This document shows, one piece after another, positions 23,072 through 30,742 of a stretch of DNA of 30,801 nt. The DNA lies in assembly GCA_038217425.1 (NCBI GenBank), contig JBBQPM010000073.1, positions 1 to 30,801 on the forward strand. Reading direction: 5' to 3'. Under the pieces are notes generated by a model, which did not search any database, was not told the DNA's origin, and was given only the letters and a program-made list of their open reading frames with translations. The position numbers were made by a program, and so were the translations under genes. The first letter of the stretch is position 1. Each line of letters begins with the position of its first letter. This stretch comes from JAIEPT01 sp038217425. GTDB lineage: Bacteria > Planctomycetota > Planctomycetia > Gemmatales > Gemmataceae.

Positions 23072-26000
23072 ATGACTATGGAACTCCCCAAGCAATACGA
23101 CCCGGCCGAGGCCCAGAAGAAATACCTGGATTTCTGGAACGACCGCGGCTACTTCCACTCCAAGCCCGACGGCCGGGAACCGTACACGATCGTGATCCCG
23201 CCGCCCAACGTGACCGGGGCGCTGCACATGGGGCACGCCCTCAACAACACCTTGCAAGACGTCCTCGTCCGCTGGCGGCGCATGCAAGGCTTCAATGCCC
23301 TGTGGATGCCGGGGACGGATCACGCCGGCATCGCCACCCAGGCGGTGGTCGAGCGGCTCATCTTCTCGCAGGAGAAGAAGACCCGGCACGAGATTGGCCG
23401 AGAGGAGCTGGTGAAGCGGATCTGGGAGTGGAAGGACAAGTACGAGGCTCGCATTCTTGGGCAACTGCGCAGCCTCGGCGCCAGTTGCGATTGGCAGCGG
23501 ACGCGTTTCACGCTCGATCCGATTTGTGCCCGCGCGGTGCGCGAGACGTTCTTCAAGATGTTCAAGGACGGCCTGATCTTCCGCGGCAAACGCCTCGTGA
23601 ACTGGGACACGCATCTGCAAACGTCGGTGGCTGACGACGAAACGTACACCGAGGACATCAAAGGGGGCTTCTGGACCTTCAAGTATCCTGTCTCCCCTCT
23701 CCCCCCGGGAGAGGGGTTGGGGGTGAGGGGGGAGTATCATGCGGCGGGTGCATTCCCCTCACCCCCGGCCCCTCTCCCGGGGGGAGAGGGGAGAGAATTC
23801 ATCCGCTTCTCGACGACGCGCCCCGAGACGATGCTCGGCGACACCGCGGTTTGCGTGCATCCTTCGGACGAGCGCTATCAGCACCTCATCGGCAAGACGG
23901 TGACGATCCCGCTCGTGAACCGCGAGATCCCGATCATCGCCGACGCGTTGCTCGTGGACCCGACGCTCGGCACTGGCTGCGTGAAGGTGACGCCGGCCCA
24001 CGATCCGAACGACTACGCCTGCTGGCAACGCCATCCGCACATCGGCCTCATTAACATTCTGAACCCCGACGGCACGATCAACGAGGCCGGCGGCAAGTAT
24101 CAGGGCCTGGAACGCTACAAGGCCCGCGAGACGGTGGTCGCTGACATGGAGGCGCTCGGCCTGTTCGAGGGGAAGGAGGACCGCGAGATTCCGATGAAGT
24201 ACAGCGACCGCTCGAAGACGCCGATCGAGCCGTACCTGTCGGACCAGTGGTTCGTGAAGATGGGCGATCACGCGGACGGCAAGGCTGGCCTCGCACGCAT
24301 GGCGATGGAAGCCGTGGAAGACGGCCGCGTGAAGTTCTTCCCCGAGCGTTACGCGAACTCGTACCTCGATTGGCTCGCGGAGAAGCGAGACTGGTGCATC
24401 AGCCGGCAGTTGTGGTGGGGGCATCGCATTCCGGTGTGGCGTCTCACCTGGGGCGTCAAATCATCCGGGTCGAACGAGGATATTTGGGACGAGAACGAAG
24501 TACTGAATTGTTTGACGGAATGGCTCGCTGAAACTGGCGTGAAGGACGACGTCACAATTCGTTCAGAGCCTAACGCCTCGCACGCTATTTTGCTGTGCGT
24601 ACGCACGCACGACGCCGAACTCAGGGTGGCGCAACTTGCCAGCGTTCTTGATCCATATGAACGTGAGAAGGATGAGGCGTACGGAAAGCTGTATCCAACG
24701 GGACCTCACTTGGTCCAGATGATTTGCTCGCTCGAGCAAGACCCCAACGTGCTCGATACCTGGTTCAGCTCGATGCTCTGGCCCCACTCGACGCTCGGTT
24801 GGCCGGAGGCGACAGCGGAACTCAAGTACTACTACCCGACGAGCACGCTGGTGACGAGCCGCGACATCATCACGCTTTGGGTGGCACGCATGGTGATCGC
24901 GGGCCTCTACAATCTTAACCAAGTGCCATTCAAAGACGTGTATATCACTCCCAAGTTGCTCGACGGTTTCGGCGAAACAATGAGCAAAATGAAAGGCAAC
25001 GGCGTCGATCCGCTCGAGATCATCGACCGGTACGGCGCCGATGCGCTGCGCTTTCAAGTGGTGCAGCTCGCGGGCGAAACGCAAGATAGCCGAATGCCGG
25101 TGTCGAACGTCTGCCCGCATTGCGAAGTGCTCGTCCCCATCAAGCAGGAGCACATGTCGCTGCGGACGCGCAAGGTGACGTGCCCGGGATGCAAGCAGCC
25201 GTTCCGCCCCGGCGGGCCCTGGCCGATGGACGACGCCGAACTGAAGACCGCGAAGCAGGCGTCCGAGCGGTTCGAGGTGGGCCGAAATTTCGCGAACAAG
25301 ATCTGGAACGCGGCCCGCTTCCTGCTCATGAATCTCGAAGGGTACAAGCCGCAGGCTCTCAAAGCGGAGACGCTCCCCATCGAAGATCGCTGGATTCTGA
25401 GCCGGCTCGCGAACACGGCCTCCGCCATCACGCAGCAGCTCGAAGGCTTCCACTTCAGCGAAGCGGCGCGAACGCTGTACGACTTCGTCTGGTCGGAATT
25501 CTGCGACTGGTACGTCGAAATGGCGAAAGGTCGGCTCAAAGGCGACGACAAGGCGAACGTGCAACGAGTCCTCATCGGAGTGCTCGACGGCATCATTCGG
25601 CTCGTGCATCCGATCATGCCGTTCGTGGCCGAGTCGATCTGGCAGGCGCTCAACGAAGCCGCGTTCGAGCGGGGCATCGACCGCGTCGTGGAATCTACCG
25701 AGAGCGTGATGATCGCGCCGTGGCCGAGCTATCCGCCGACGTGGAAGGACGCTGCAATCGAAGGCCGCATGGCCCGGATGCAGGAGCTGGTCCGTGGCGT
25801 GCGCGAGGTGCGCAACCGCTACAGTCTCGACCCGAAGGTGAGCGTCCACGTCTTCGTGCGCTGCAAGCCGGACGTGGCGAGCGACTTCCAGATGCTGACG
25901 CCGTTCATCACGTCGCTGGCCGGCGTGGGCGAACTTCAGTGCGGACCCGACGTGCAGAAGCCGGCCCAGGGGACCGGGCACGTGACGCCGGAGTTCGAGG

Positions 26001-26227
26001 CGTACGTGTCGCTCGCCGGGTTGATCGACATGGCCGCGGAGGGGAAGCGGATCGAGAAGCAGATCGCGGAGAAGAAGAAGTTCCTGCAAGGGGCGAAGGC
26101 GAAGCTCGACAATCCGAACTTCGTGGCCAAGGCGCCGGCGGAGGTAGTGGCGCAGTTGCGCGAGCAGGTCGCGGATCTGGAGAAGCAGATTGCGTCGCTC
26201 GAGGCGAACCTGGGAGCGATGAAGTAG
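23072..26227 (+). CDS. valS: Valyl-tRNA synthetase with in-frame repeat insert and internal zinc ribbon
   Basis: A 1051-residue class I synthetase that charges tRNA-Val in the cytoplasm. The HIGH motif is in PPPNVTGALHMGHALNN (about 43-59); the editing domain begins at TTRPETMLGDTAV; CISRQLWWGHRIPVW and NVLDTWFSSMLWP follow. The KMSKS loop reads TMSKM (636-640), keeping the second lysine. A Cys4 zinc ribbon (C681, C684, C704, C707) is inserted before ERFEVGRNFANKIWNAARFLLMNL. The C-terminal arm (about 985-1051) is the usual coiled coil. Residues about 207-241 are encoded by a palindromic repeat (23691-23794). AAGAAGGA nine bases upstream supports the ATG at 23072; the ATG at 23078 with AAGGA is also possible. 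The Uma2 gene ends 20 bases upstream. Confidence 0.95.
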   Translation: MTMELPKQYDPAEAQKKYLDFWNDRGYFHSKPDGREPYTIVIPPPNVTGALHMGHALNNTLQDVLVRWRRMQGFNALWMPGTDHAGIATQAVVERLIFSQEKKTRHEIGREELVKRIWEWKDKYEARILGQLRSLGASCDWQRTRFTLDPICARAVRETFFKMFKDGLIFRGKRLVNWDTHLQTSVADDETYTEDIKGGFWTFKYPVSPLPPGEGLGVRGEYHAAGAFPSPPAPLPGGEGREFIRFSTTRPETMLGDTAVCVHPSDERYQHLIGKTVTIPLVNREIPIIADALLVDPTLGTGCVKVTPAHDPNDYACWQRHPHIGLINILNPDGTINEAGGKYQGLERYKARETVVADMEALGLFEGKEDREIPMKYSDRSKTPIEPYLSDQWFVKMGDHADGKAGLARMAMEAVEDGRVKFFPERYANSYLDWLAEKRDWCISRQLWWGHRIPVWRLTWGVKSSGSNEDIWDENEVLNCLTEWLAETGVKDDVTIRSEPNASHAILLCVRTHDAELRVAQLASVLDPYEREKDEAYGKLYPTGPHLVQMICSLEQDPNVLDTWFSSMLWPHSTLGWPEATAELKYYYPTSTLVTSRDIITLWVARMVIAGLYNLNQVPFKDVYITPKLLDGFGETMSKMKGNGVDPLEIIDRYGADALRFQVVQLAGETQDSRMPVSNVCPHCEVLVPIKQEHMSLRTRKVTCPGCKQPFRPGGPWPMDDAELKTAKQASERFEVGRNFANKIWNAARFLLMNLEGYKPQALKAETLPIEDRWILSRLANTASAITQQLEGFHFSEAARTLYDFVWSEFCDWYVEMAKGRLKGDDKANVQRVLIGVLDGIIRLVHPIMPFVAESIWQALNEAAFERGIDRVVESTESVMIAPWPSYPPTWKDAAIEGRMARMQELVRGVREVRNRYSLDPKVSVHVFVRCKPDVASDFQMLTPFITSLAGVGELQCGPDVQKPAQGTGHVTPEFEAYVSLAGLIDMAAEGKRIEKQIAEKKKFLQGAKAKLDNPNFVAKAPAEVVAQLREQVADLEKQIASLEANLGAMK
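23691..23794. repeat. Inverted-repeat element inserted in frame within valS
   Basis: The left arm (23691-23733) and right arm (23754-23794) are inverted repeats of about 40 bases, nearly perfect apart from TT versus CC in the centre and one or two end bases; a 20-base loop lies between (23734-23753). Each arm contains the CCCTCTCCC/GGGAGAGGG core also seen at 1-20. It is translated as about 35 Pro/Gly/Glu-rich residues (SPLPPGEGLGVRG ... PSPPAPLPGGEG) between KYP and FIRFSTTRPETMLGD. The frame stays open across it. Confidence 0.88.
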
Positions 26228-26263
26228 CGAATCAGCGACTGGGGCGTTCTCTCAGGCCGCGGT

Positions 26264-26282
26264 CGCGACGTCTGCCGTCGCG
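26264..26282. terminator. Possible bidirectional terminator hairpin
   Basis: CGCGACG and CGTCGCG form a 7-bp GC stem with a five-base loop, 37 bases past the valS stop and in the gap before the convergent Asp-box gene. There is no T-tract on either strand, so efficient intrinsic termination is unproven. Confidence 0.35.
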
Positions 26283-26391
26283 GCCCGGCTGGCGAAGGGT
26301 TGCTTCATGTTACGGTCCTGCGAGAAAAAGCCCTCGGCGCCGGCGAGTTCCGTCGATCCATCGACAAATGGCGCGGCTGCTCAGGACCACG

Positions 26392-27459
26392 TTACTTGGA
26401 CGCTGACATCGGCGGCGGGCCGCCTGCAAGGGCGCCGTAAGCGTAGGCCTTGAAATGCCAGCCGTTTTCGTTGGCGAGCGGCTCCCACGTTCTTCCGCCG
26501 TCCAGACTGCGGGCCAGTTTCGTCGGCGGATAACTCGAAGCGTACAACACGCCGTTCACCAAGCGGACCTGGCGCGGCACGGGCCAGTCGATCGCTTCCC
26601 ATTTCAGGCCATCCGCGGACTTGAGCACCTTGGTCGTTTTCGTCTTGGCGTCCGTGTGGGTGACGAGAAACTCTTTGCCGGTAAACTCGACGCACTGCAC
26701 ATCGCCGACGTCGTCGCGGGTGCGATTGTTCTCAAAGGTTTTGCCGTCCTTTGTGCGCGCGATCAGGCCTTTTTCGCCCACGATCACGAACACGCCGTTG
26801 CCGAATGCAACCCGCCTCGGTCCGGGGTTCTTCGTGTCCTGCCCGGCCATCTTCGTGACCGTCGCCTCATTCGTCTTCGGGTCGAAGGCAACGACCGGTC
26901 CGTAGTCGCCCGAGCCGACGAGCAAGCCATTTCCCTGGGCGGCGCCGCGAACCCAGTGCCCCTGAGCCTGAGCATCGGTGACGGGTTTGCCATCTTTGGA
27001 TCGCTCCTGGGCGAACTTTCGCATCGCCTCCGTCGGCGGCGGCATTTTGGGCGTGGCGACGAGTTGCCACTTCGCGCCATCGACGGTCTTGAAGACTTTG
27101 CCGCGCAGGTCCATGGCATAGAGGGCGTCCCCCATGACTTCGAGCCCGAAGATCGGCGAACTCCCGGGGATGACGCCATCGCTCCACGTTTTTCCATCCC
27201 GGGTCGCGGTCAGTCGGCCGCTGGAATATCCGCCGCCGACGTAAAAGCCGCCCTTGAAACTTGCCGCGACGTTGAGGTCATCCTGGTTGTGGCCCGGCTT
27301 GCTCCAAGATCCCACCTGAGTCCACGACTTGCCGTCAGTAGACAGCATCCGCTGTCCGCCGTGCCCTACCGCGAGCCAAAAATGCTCGTCGGCCGAGGCG
27401 ATTGACGAGAAGAGGACCGCGAGGATCAAGGTTGCGAAACAGCAAGTTCGCGAGTTCAT
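26392..27459 (-). CDS. Exported Asp-box (BNR-like) beta-propeller protein
   Basis: A 355-residue protein with a signal peptide (FATLILAVLFSSIASA-D, about 1-23). It has at least six Asp-box-like repeats: STDGKSWTQVG, TRDGKTWSDG, TVDGAKWQLV, TKDGKTFENN, SADGLKWEAI and SLDGGRTWEPL. Such S/T-x-D-G-x-x-W/F turns recur in blades of sialidase-like and photosynthesis-assembly propellers. No sialidase catalytic Arg triad or FRIP motif is evident, so an enzyme function is not supported; a binding or structural role outside the cytoplasm is more likely. AAAGGAGG six bases upstream of the ATG is a very strong Shine-Dalgarno. It converges on valS and diverges from the membrane-anchored protein gene starting at 27679. 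Confidence 0.86.
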   Translation of the reverse strand: MNSRTCCFATLILAVLFSSIASADEHFWLAVGHGGQRMLSTDGKSWTQVGSWSKPGHNQDDLNVAASFKGGFYVGGGYSSGRLTATRDGKTWSDGVIPGSSPIFGLEVMGDALYAMDLRGKVFKTVDGAKWQLVATPKMPPPTEAMRKFAQERSKDGKPVTDAQAQGHWVRGAAQGNGLLVGSGDYGPVVAFDPKTNEATVTKMAGQDTKNPGPRRVAFGNGVFVIVGEKGLIARTKDGKTFENNRTRDDVGDVQCVEFTGKEFLVTHTDAKTKTTKVLKSADGLKWEAIDWPVPRQVRLVNGVLYASSYPPTKLARSLDGGRTWEPLANENGWHFKAYAYGALAGGPPPMSASK

Positions 27460-27639
27460 GGGGGGCCTCCTTTAAGATGCGCGTGACCGACTCACCATGG
27501 AATGATTATTAAGGAGGACTTCGCTGGACAACTACGGAAGGATCGGCACCTGCAGAGGCTCGTTCAATCCCTTATTGGTCGAAGGCGGATTGCCTGCCTA
27601 AAATGTGAGGATCGACTCCGAGCATCCGCATCTGGACAT

Positions 27640-27657
27640 ATGTTCCGCGCGGAACAT
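27640..27657. promoter_or_regulatory. 18-bp perfect palindrome, parS-like
   Basis: The half-site ATGTTCCGC is followed directly by its exact reverse complement, 21 bases upstream of the ATG at 27679. Its inner 16 bases, TGTTCCGCGCGGAACA, differ at two symmetric positions from TGTTCCACGTGGAACA, a known parS sequence bound by ParB. It may instead be an operator for the adjacent gene. Both readings are inference. Confidence 0.45.
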
Positions 27658-27678
27658 TAAACTGGGTAATTTGGATTC

Positions 27679-28200
27679 ATGACACAGCCTTCCGACTCCG
27701 GTTTCGTCAAACGCGGCTTTATTTTGCTCGCCGGCATGACCGTGCTGGTGGCCGGGGTCCTCCTCGTCCTCTTTTACCGACCCGCGGGCGCGACGCCTCC
27801 GGTGGATTCCGAGGAGGTCAAGAAACTTGCCCCCAGCCCGTCCGGTTGGGAGATCCGCTATTCCGCCGCCGTCACCTTGGCCCGCCGAAAAAGTCCGCAC
27901 GTTCCCTGGGAGAACTTCGCGGAGATGCTCAACGAGAAACAGCAGCTCCGCAACCACCGTGTCACCCTTGCCGACGGCAAAAACGTCTCCAACGAGGCCA
28001 GCGCCCGCAACATCATGCTCCGTGCGCTCACCACGTTGGGCGAATATCTGAGCCAGCAAGACTCAGCGACTTTCGTCATCGACGCGCCGCTGAGCGAAGT
28101 CCTCGCCACCGTCGACGCGCTCACGACGCACTCAGCTGCGCCGATTCGCTTTAAAGCCTTGGAGGTTCAGAAGTTGGCCTCCGGCTTCCGCAAGTCCTGA
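27679..28200 (+). CDS. Membrane-anchored hypothetical protein
   Basis: A 173-residue protein of unknown function. A short N-terminal cytoplasmic part (MTQPSDSGFVKRG) precedes one membrane segment (FILLAGMTVLVAGVLLVLFYR, about 14-34), so residues from about 36 should face the periplasm. The soluble part is helical; GWEIRYSAAVTLARRKSPHVPWENFAEMLNE and SEVLATVDALTTHSAAPIRFKALEVQKLA look like irregular HEAT-type helical pairs, but I do not recognise a named family. The Shine-Dalgarno is weak. A perfect palindrome lies 21 bases upstream of the start and may control it. The kinase gene downstream has its own promoter-like sequence. Confidence 0.75.
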   Translation: MTQPSDSGFVKRGFILLAGMTVLVAGVLLVLFYRPAGATPPVDSEEVKKLAPSPSGWEIRYSAAVTLARRKSPHVPWENFAEMLNEKQQLRNHRVTLADGKNVSNEASARNIMLRALTTLGEYLSQQDSATFVIDAPLSEVLATVDALTTHSAAPIRFKALEVQKLASGFRKS

Positions 28201-28534
28201 TTGAAACGGCATCCAGGTTGCGCCTTCTCAAATCGTCTCGTTCTCAGGTTTTGCCTGTAAACGCACCGCCCAGAAGCTCCTCGTCGTCTGGACAGTATCC
28301 CTTGCTGTGACGGACCTTATCGCAAGAAGCAACCAGGCAGCCCCTCTGGTTAGCCCGTTTTCCGGGCCGAGCCAGGGAGCGCGGGCCTCCACGGAGGAAC
28401 CGCCTCAAAATTTGCCCAGGCATCAAACTTCGTGCGCTTTTTTTGACAACGCCCCAGACGCGACGCATGATTGAGCAGGTCGTGCCCTGGTATCGCCTGC
28501 CATGCGTACGTTCCGATGAGGGGGAGTCCTCTAT
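28201..28534. other. Intergenic region upstream of the kinase gene
   Basis: About 330 bases with no gene that I can support. It contains a small GCCCG-TTTTC-CGGGC hairpin near 28353-28368 and the promoter-like sequence at 28443-28471. The antisense reading frame that covers it continues through the kinase gene and is a shadow of it. Confidence 0.5.
28443..28471 (+). promoter_or_regulatory. Sigma-70-type promoter for the Ser/Thr kinase gene
   Basis: A consensus -35 TTGACA (28443-28448) is followed by a 17-base spacer and CATGAT (28466-28471), which matches TATAAT at four of six positions. Predicted transcription would begin near 28478, giving a 5' leader of about 57 bases before the kinase ATG. 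Confidence 0.5.
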
Positions 28535-30025
28535 ATGCCGGTTCAAGCCAAGTTGCCCGAAGCTCGTAGCATTTCCCATTACGATCTCATCGAGAAGATC
28601 GCCGAGGGAGGAATGGGCACGGTCTTCAAGGGACGCGACAGGCGCACCGGCCAAACAGTGGCCGTCAAGGTCGTACCGCCTCATCTGCTCAGCAACAAAG
28701 TCTTCCTCAAACGCTTCGAACAAGAATACAGCGCCGCCAAACAGCTCAATCATCCCAACATCGTCCGCGCTCTCGACTTCGGCAATGACGGCGAAACCCC
28801 CTATCTGGTCATGGAATTCGTCGACGGCGAATCGCTCGGCAGTCGACTCGACCGCGAACAACGCCTCCCCGAAGCCGAGGCGATCCAGATCATGGTCCAG
28901 GTCGCCCAGGGCTTGCAGATGGCGCACGGTTCCGGCCTGATTCACCGCGACGTCAAACCCGACAATATCTTGCTGACGCGCGACGGGGTCGCCAAGCTCA
29001 CCGATCTGGGGCTGGTCAAGGAACGCGAGGCGGACCTCAACCTGACGCGTACCGGCCGCGGCCTGGGAACGCCCCACTTCATGGCCCCGGAGCAGTTTCG
29101 CAACGCCAAGAATGCCGATGCACGCTGCGATATCTATTCGATGGCCGCAACGCTCTACATGCTCGTGACGGGCGAATTGCCGTTCAAATCGTGCAGTCCG
29201 CTCGACGCCTGGATGAAGAAGCTCAACAACGATCTGCCGGCGCCGCGTAAGATCAATCCGAATCTTTCCGAGCGACTCGAGGCCGCCATTCGCCGCTCGA
29301 TGCATCAAGATCCGAATCAGCGTGCTGCCAGCTGCCGGGAGTTCATCGAAGATTTGACCGGCGTGTCGACCGCGCGAAAAGAGGGCCGGCGCGAAACGCC
29401 GCTCCCGACCAGCGAAATTTGGTACATGATCTACCGCGACGAGGACGACGTGGTCCACACCGTCAAGGGGAGCACGGAGAGCATTCGCCAATCGCTGCGC
29501 GACGGCCTGCTGGGCGACGCTGCCAACATTCGCGTCTCTCGTGCGAAAACCGGCCCGTTTGAAGTGTTGCACAGTCAGACGCAATTCCGCGATCTTGTCA
29601 GCGGCAATCCCATGACGCCGATCCCCAAAGACGAAGCCGACCAACCCCGCTCGTTAGGCGGCGCGTCCCATCACGGCGCCAATTCCCGCTCGCCGGGCGA
29701 ATCGACGCATGGCAGGCGCAGCCCTCGCGCTCCCGCCGACTCAGTGCACAGCGGCAGCGTCAATACGCCGGTGACCATGCACTCGGGCTCGCGGCGGTCG
29801 AGTCTATCACAATCCGTAGGCGCCGGCGCTGGTACTGGTGCCGGCACCGTCCCGCCTCCGCCGGACTTTCGCGGCGCCTCGCCCGCCAACATCCAGATAC
29901 CGATGGACATCGACGACGAACCCGCCGACTGGACCAAGCTCCTGGTCTACCTCCTCCTGGGCATCGGCCTGGGTGCCGCGGCCTTCATCCTGGTCCCGAA
30001 GTTCATGCATGTCCGCTGGTTTTAG
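28535..30025 (+). CDS. Tail-anchored Ser/Thr protein kinase (PknB-type)
   Basis: A 496-residue protein. The kinase domain (about 16-275) has the glycine loop AEGGMGTVFKG, lysine K45 in VAVKVV, helix-C glutamate E64, HRDVKPDN (137-144) and GTPHFMAPEQ. The usual DFG reads DLG (157-159), a common bacterial variant, so an active Hanks-type kinase is expected. Residues about 300-365 (IWYMIYRDEDDVV ... GPFEVL) weakly resemble a GYF_2/DUF4339-like domain. A Ser/Pro/Gly-rich linker leads to one C-terminal membrane segment (about 469-489) and a short tail (KFMHVRWF), so the kinase faces the cytoplasm. The ligand-binding exterior seen in PknB is absent. GGGAG lies about eight bases before the ATG, and a promoter lies at 28443-28471. 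It is followed by ssrA, which has its own promoter. Confidence 0.93.
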   Translation: MPVQAKLPEARSISHYDLIEKIAEGGMGTVFKGRDRRTGQTVAVKVVPPHLLSNKVFLKRFEQEYSAAKQLNHPNIVRALDFGNDGETPYLVMEFVDGESLGSRLDREQRLPEAEAIQIMVQVAQGLQMAHGSGLIHRDVKPDNILLTRDGVAKLTDLGLVKEREADLNLTRTGRGLGTPHFMAPEQFRNAKNADARCDIYSMAATLYMLVTGELPFKSCSPLDAWMKKLNNDLPAPRKINPNLSERLEAAIRRSMHQDPNQRAASCREFIEDLTGVSTARKEGRRETPLPTSEIWYMIYRDEDDVVHTVKGSTESIRQSLRDGLLGDAANIRVSRAKTGPFEVLHSQTQFRDLVSGNPMTPIPKDEADQPRSLGGASHHGANSRSPGESTHGRRSPRAPADSVHSGSVNTPVTMHSGSRRSSLSQSVGAGAGTGAGTVPPPPDFRGASPANIQIPMDIDDEPADWTKLLVYLLLGIGLGAAAFILVPKFMHVRWF

Positions 30026-30046
30026 CGATCGCATTTGCAATTCTCC

Positions 30047-30076
30047 TTGGCAGCGGATATAGGCAGCGGATATAAT
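30047..30076 (+). promoter_or_regulatory. Promoter of ssrA (tmRNA)
   Basis: TTGGCA (30047-30052), an 18-base spacer and a perfect TATAAT (30071-30076). Transcription would start near 30083, about 14 bases before the mature tmRNA 5' end, leaving a short leader for RNase P to remove. It starts 21 bases after the kinase stop. Confidence 0.7.
30049..30074. repeat. Tandem 13-bp duplication over the ssrA promoter
   Basis: GGCAGCGGATATA occurs twice with no gap (30049-30061 and 30062-30074). The second copy supplies most of the -10 box TATAAT, and the first overlaps the -35 box. Confidence 0.8.
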
Positions 30077-30096
30077 GAAGGAGTGTTCGTTCCCTG

Positions 30097-30493
30097 GGGG
30101 GCGATCTGGTTTCGATCGGGTTGACGAGGTGTTTGGTGGCGTGTCGTGGTTGATCTGTAGGCCACGTAAAAAGCAGATCACACATTAACTGCTGAACCGC
30201 AGTTCTCAATGGCCGCCTAGTTAGTGGGGCTCCATTTTCGCGTTCTTAGCCTGAGAGGCCGCGGATTTGGTCGTTAAATCAGGATCGCGAAGGCTCGGAT
30301 TCGCTGTGAGGCGGGTCGCCACCGGAGGAGGCCTTTGCTAGAAATGACAGCCGGTTAGTCGCGAACATGCCCTGCGAACTGGGCGGTTCGCGATGAACAT
30401 GACAGGTTCGGCCTGTCGGAAGTAAATTCGCTACACACGTAGAGGCCAGCATCGAGCGACGCCGAGACCCGGGTTCAATTCCCTGCGCCTCCA
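30097..30493 (+). ncRNA. ssrA: Transfer-messenger RNA (tmRNA)
   Basis: The 5' end GGGGGCG (30097-30103) pairs with CGCCTCC (30486-30492) to form the acceptor stem with one G-U, followed by discriminator A at 30493; CCA is not encoded. The 5' part shows the conserved GATCTGGTTTCGA, and the 3' part has a T-arm with GGTTCAATTCC. The resume codon is GCA at 30173, and the reading frame encodes the tag ADHTLTAEPQFSMAA before TAG (30218-30220). tmRNA with SmpB rescues stalled ribosomes and tags the incomplete protein for proteolysis. The tag's hydrophobic -AA end fits ClpXP-type recognition. The gene has its own promoter (30047-30076) and intrinsic terminator (30500-30532). It looks like a one-piece, uninterrupted tmRNA. 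Confidence 0.95.
30173..30220 (+). other. tmRNA tag-peptide reading frame
   Basis: The frame runs from resume codon GCA (30173-30175) to TAG (30218-30220), encoding ADHTLTAEPQFSMAA, 15 residues. The Ala start, polar body and -AA end match known tmRNA tags. The exact resume codon is inferred from this fit. Confidence 0.85.
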
Positions 30494-30499
30494 CTTACA

Positions 30500-30532
30500 G
30501 GCCGCTTGCGATTCGTCGCAAGTGGCCTTTTT
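30500..30532 (+). terminator. Intrinsic terminator of ssrA
   Basis: GGCC-G-CTTGCGA, a TTCG tetraloop and TCGCAAG-T-GGCC (30500-30527) form a stable stem with one G-T pair, followed directly by five T residues (30528-30532). It begins seven bases after the tmRNA 3' end. Confidence 0.92.
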
Positions 30533-30562
30533 GCTTGCGCTTGCGGCAAATCGACTTGCGAA

Positions 30563-30586
30563 AAAGCGGCCCCAAATGGCCGCTTT
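30563..30586 (-). terminator. Second hairpin after ssrA, terminator-like on the minus strand
   Basis: AAAGCGGCC (30563-30571) and GGCCGCTTT (30578-30586) form a 9-bp stem with loop CCAAAT. Read on the minus strand, it is followed by TTTTT (across 30561-30565). It may back up the ssrA terminator or end a minus-strand transcript from outside the window. No minus-strand gene is recognisable in the short stretch to its right. Confidence 0.45.
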
Positions 30587-30742
30587 CGCCTCGATTTCGT
30601 TGACTTTACCCCCTGTTTCCGTTGACTTTCAGCCCCATTGGACTGCCCCGGATGCCCCGTCGAAGTCGTTCAAGGAGGCGTTTAGCGTCATTGTACCCTA
30701 CCCGTCCGAGTAGCCATCGGTGGCCGTTATCGGAGACGGGAC

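Noticed and set aside
23640..23830. Possible frameshift or pseudogene in valS at the repeat insert
   Set aside because: The frame is open through the whole insert and conserved ValRS motifs follow in the same frame.
24563..26089. 508-codon antisense frame over valS
   Set aside because: Shadow of a well-conserved synthetase gene.
27511..27601. AAGGAGG followed seven bases later by CTG and a 25-codon frame
   Set aside because: CTG is a very rare start and the peptide resembles nothing; the purine-rich motif may be chance.
30522..30713. 63-codon frame after ssrA
   Set aside because: It starts inside the terminator stem and crosses a second hairpin; no domain seen.
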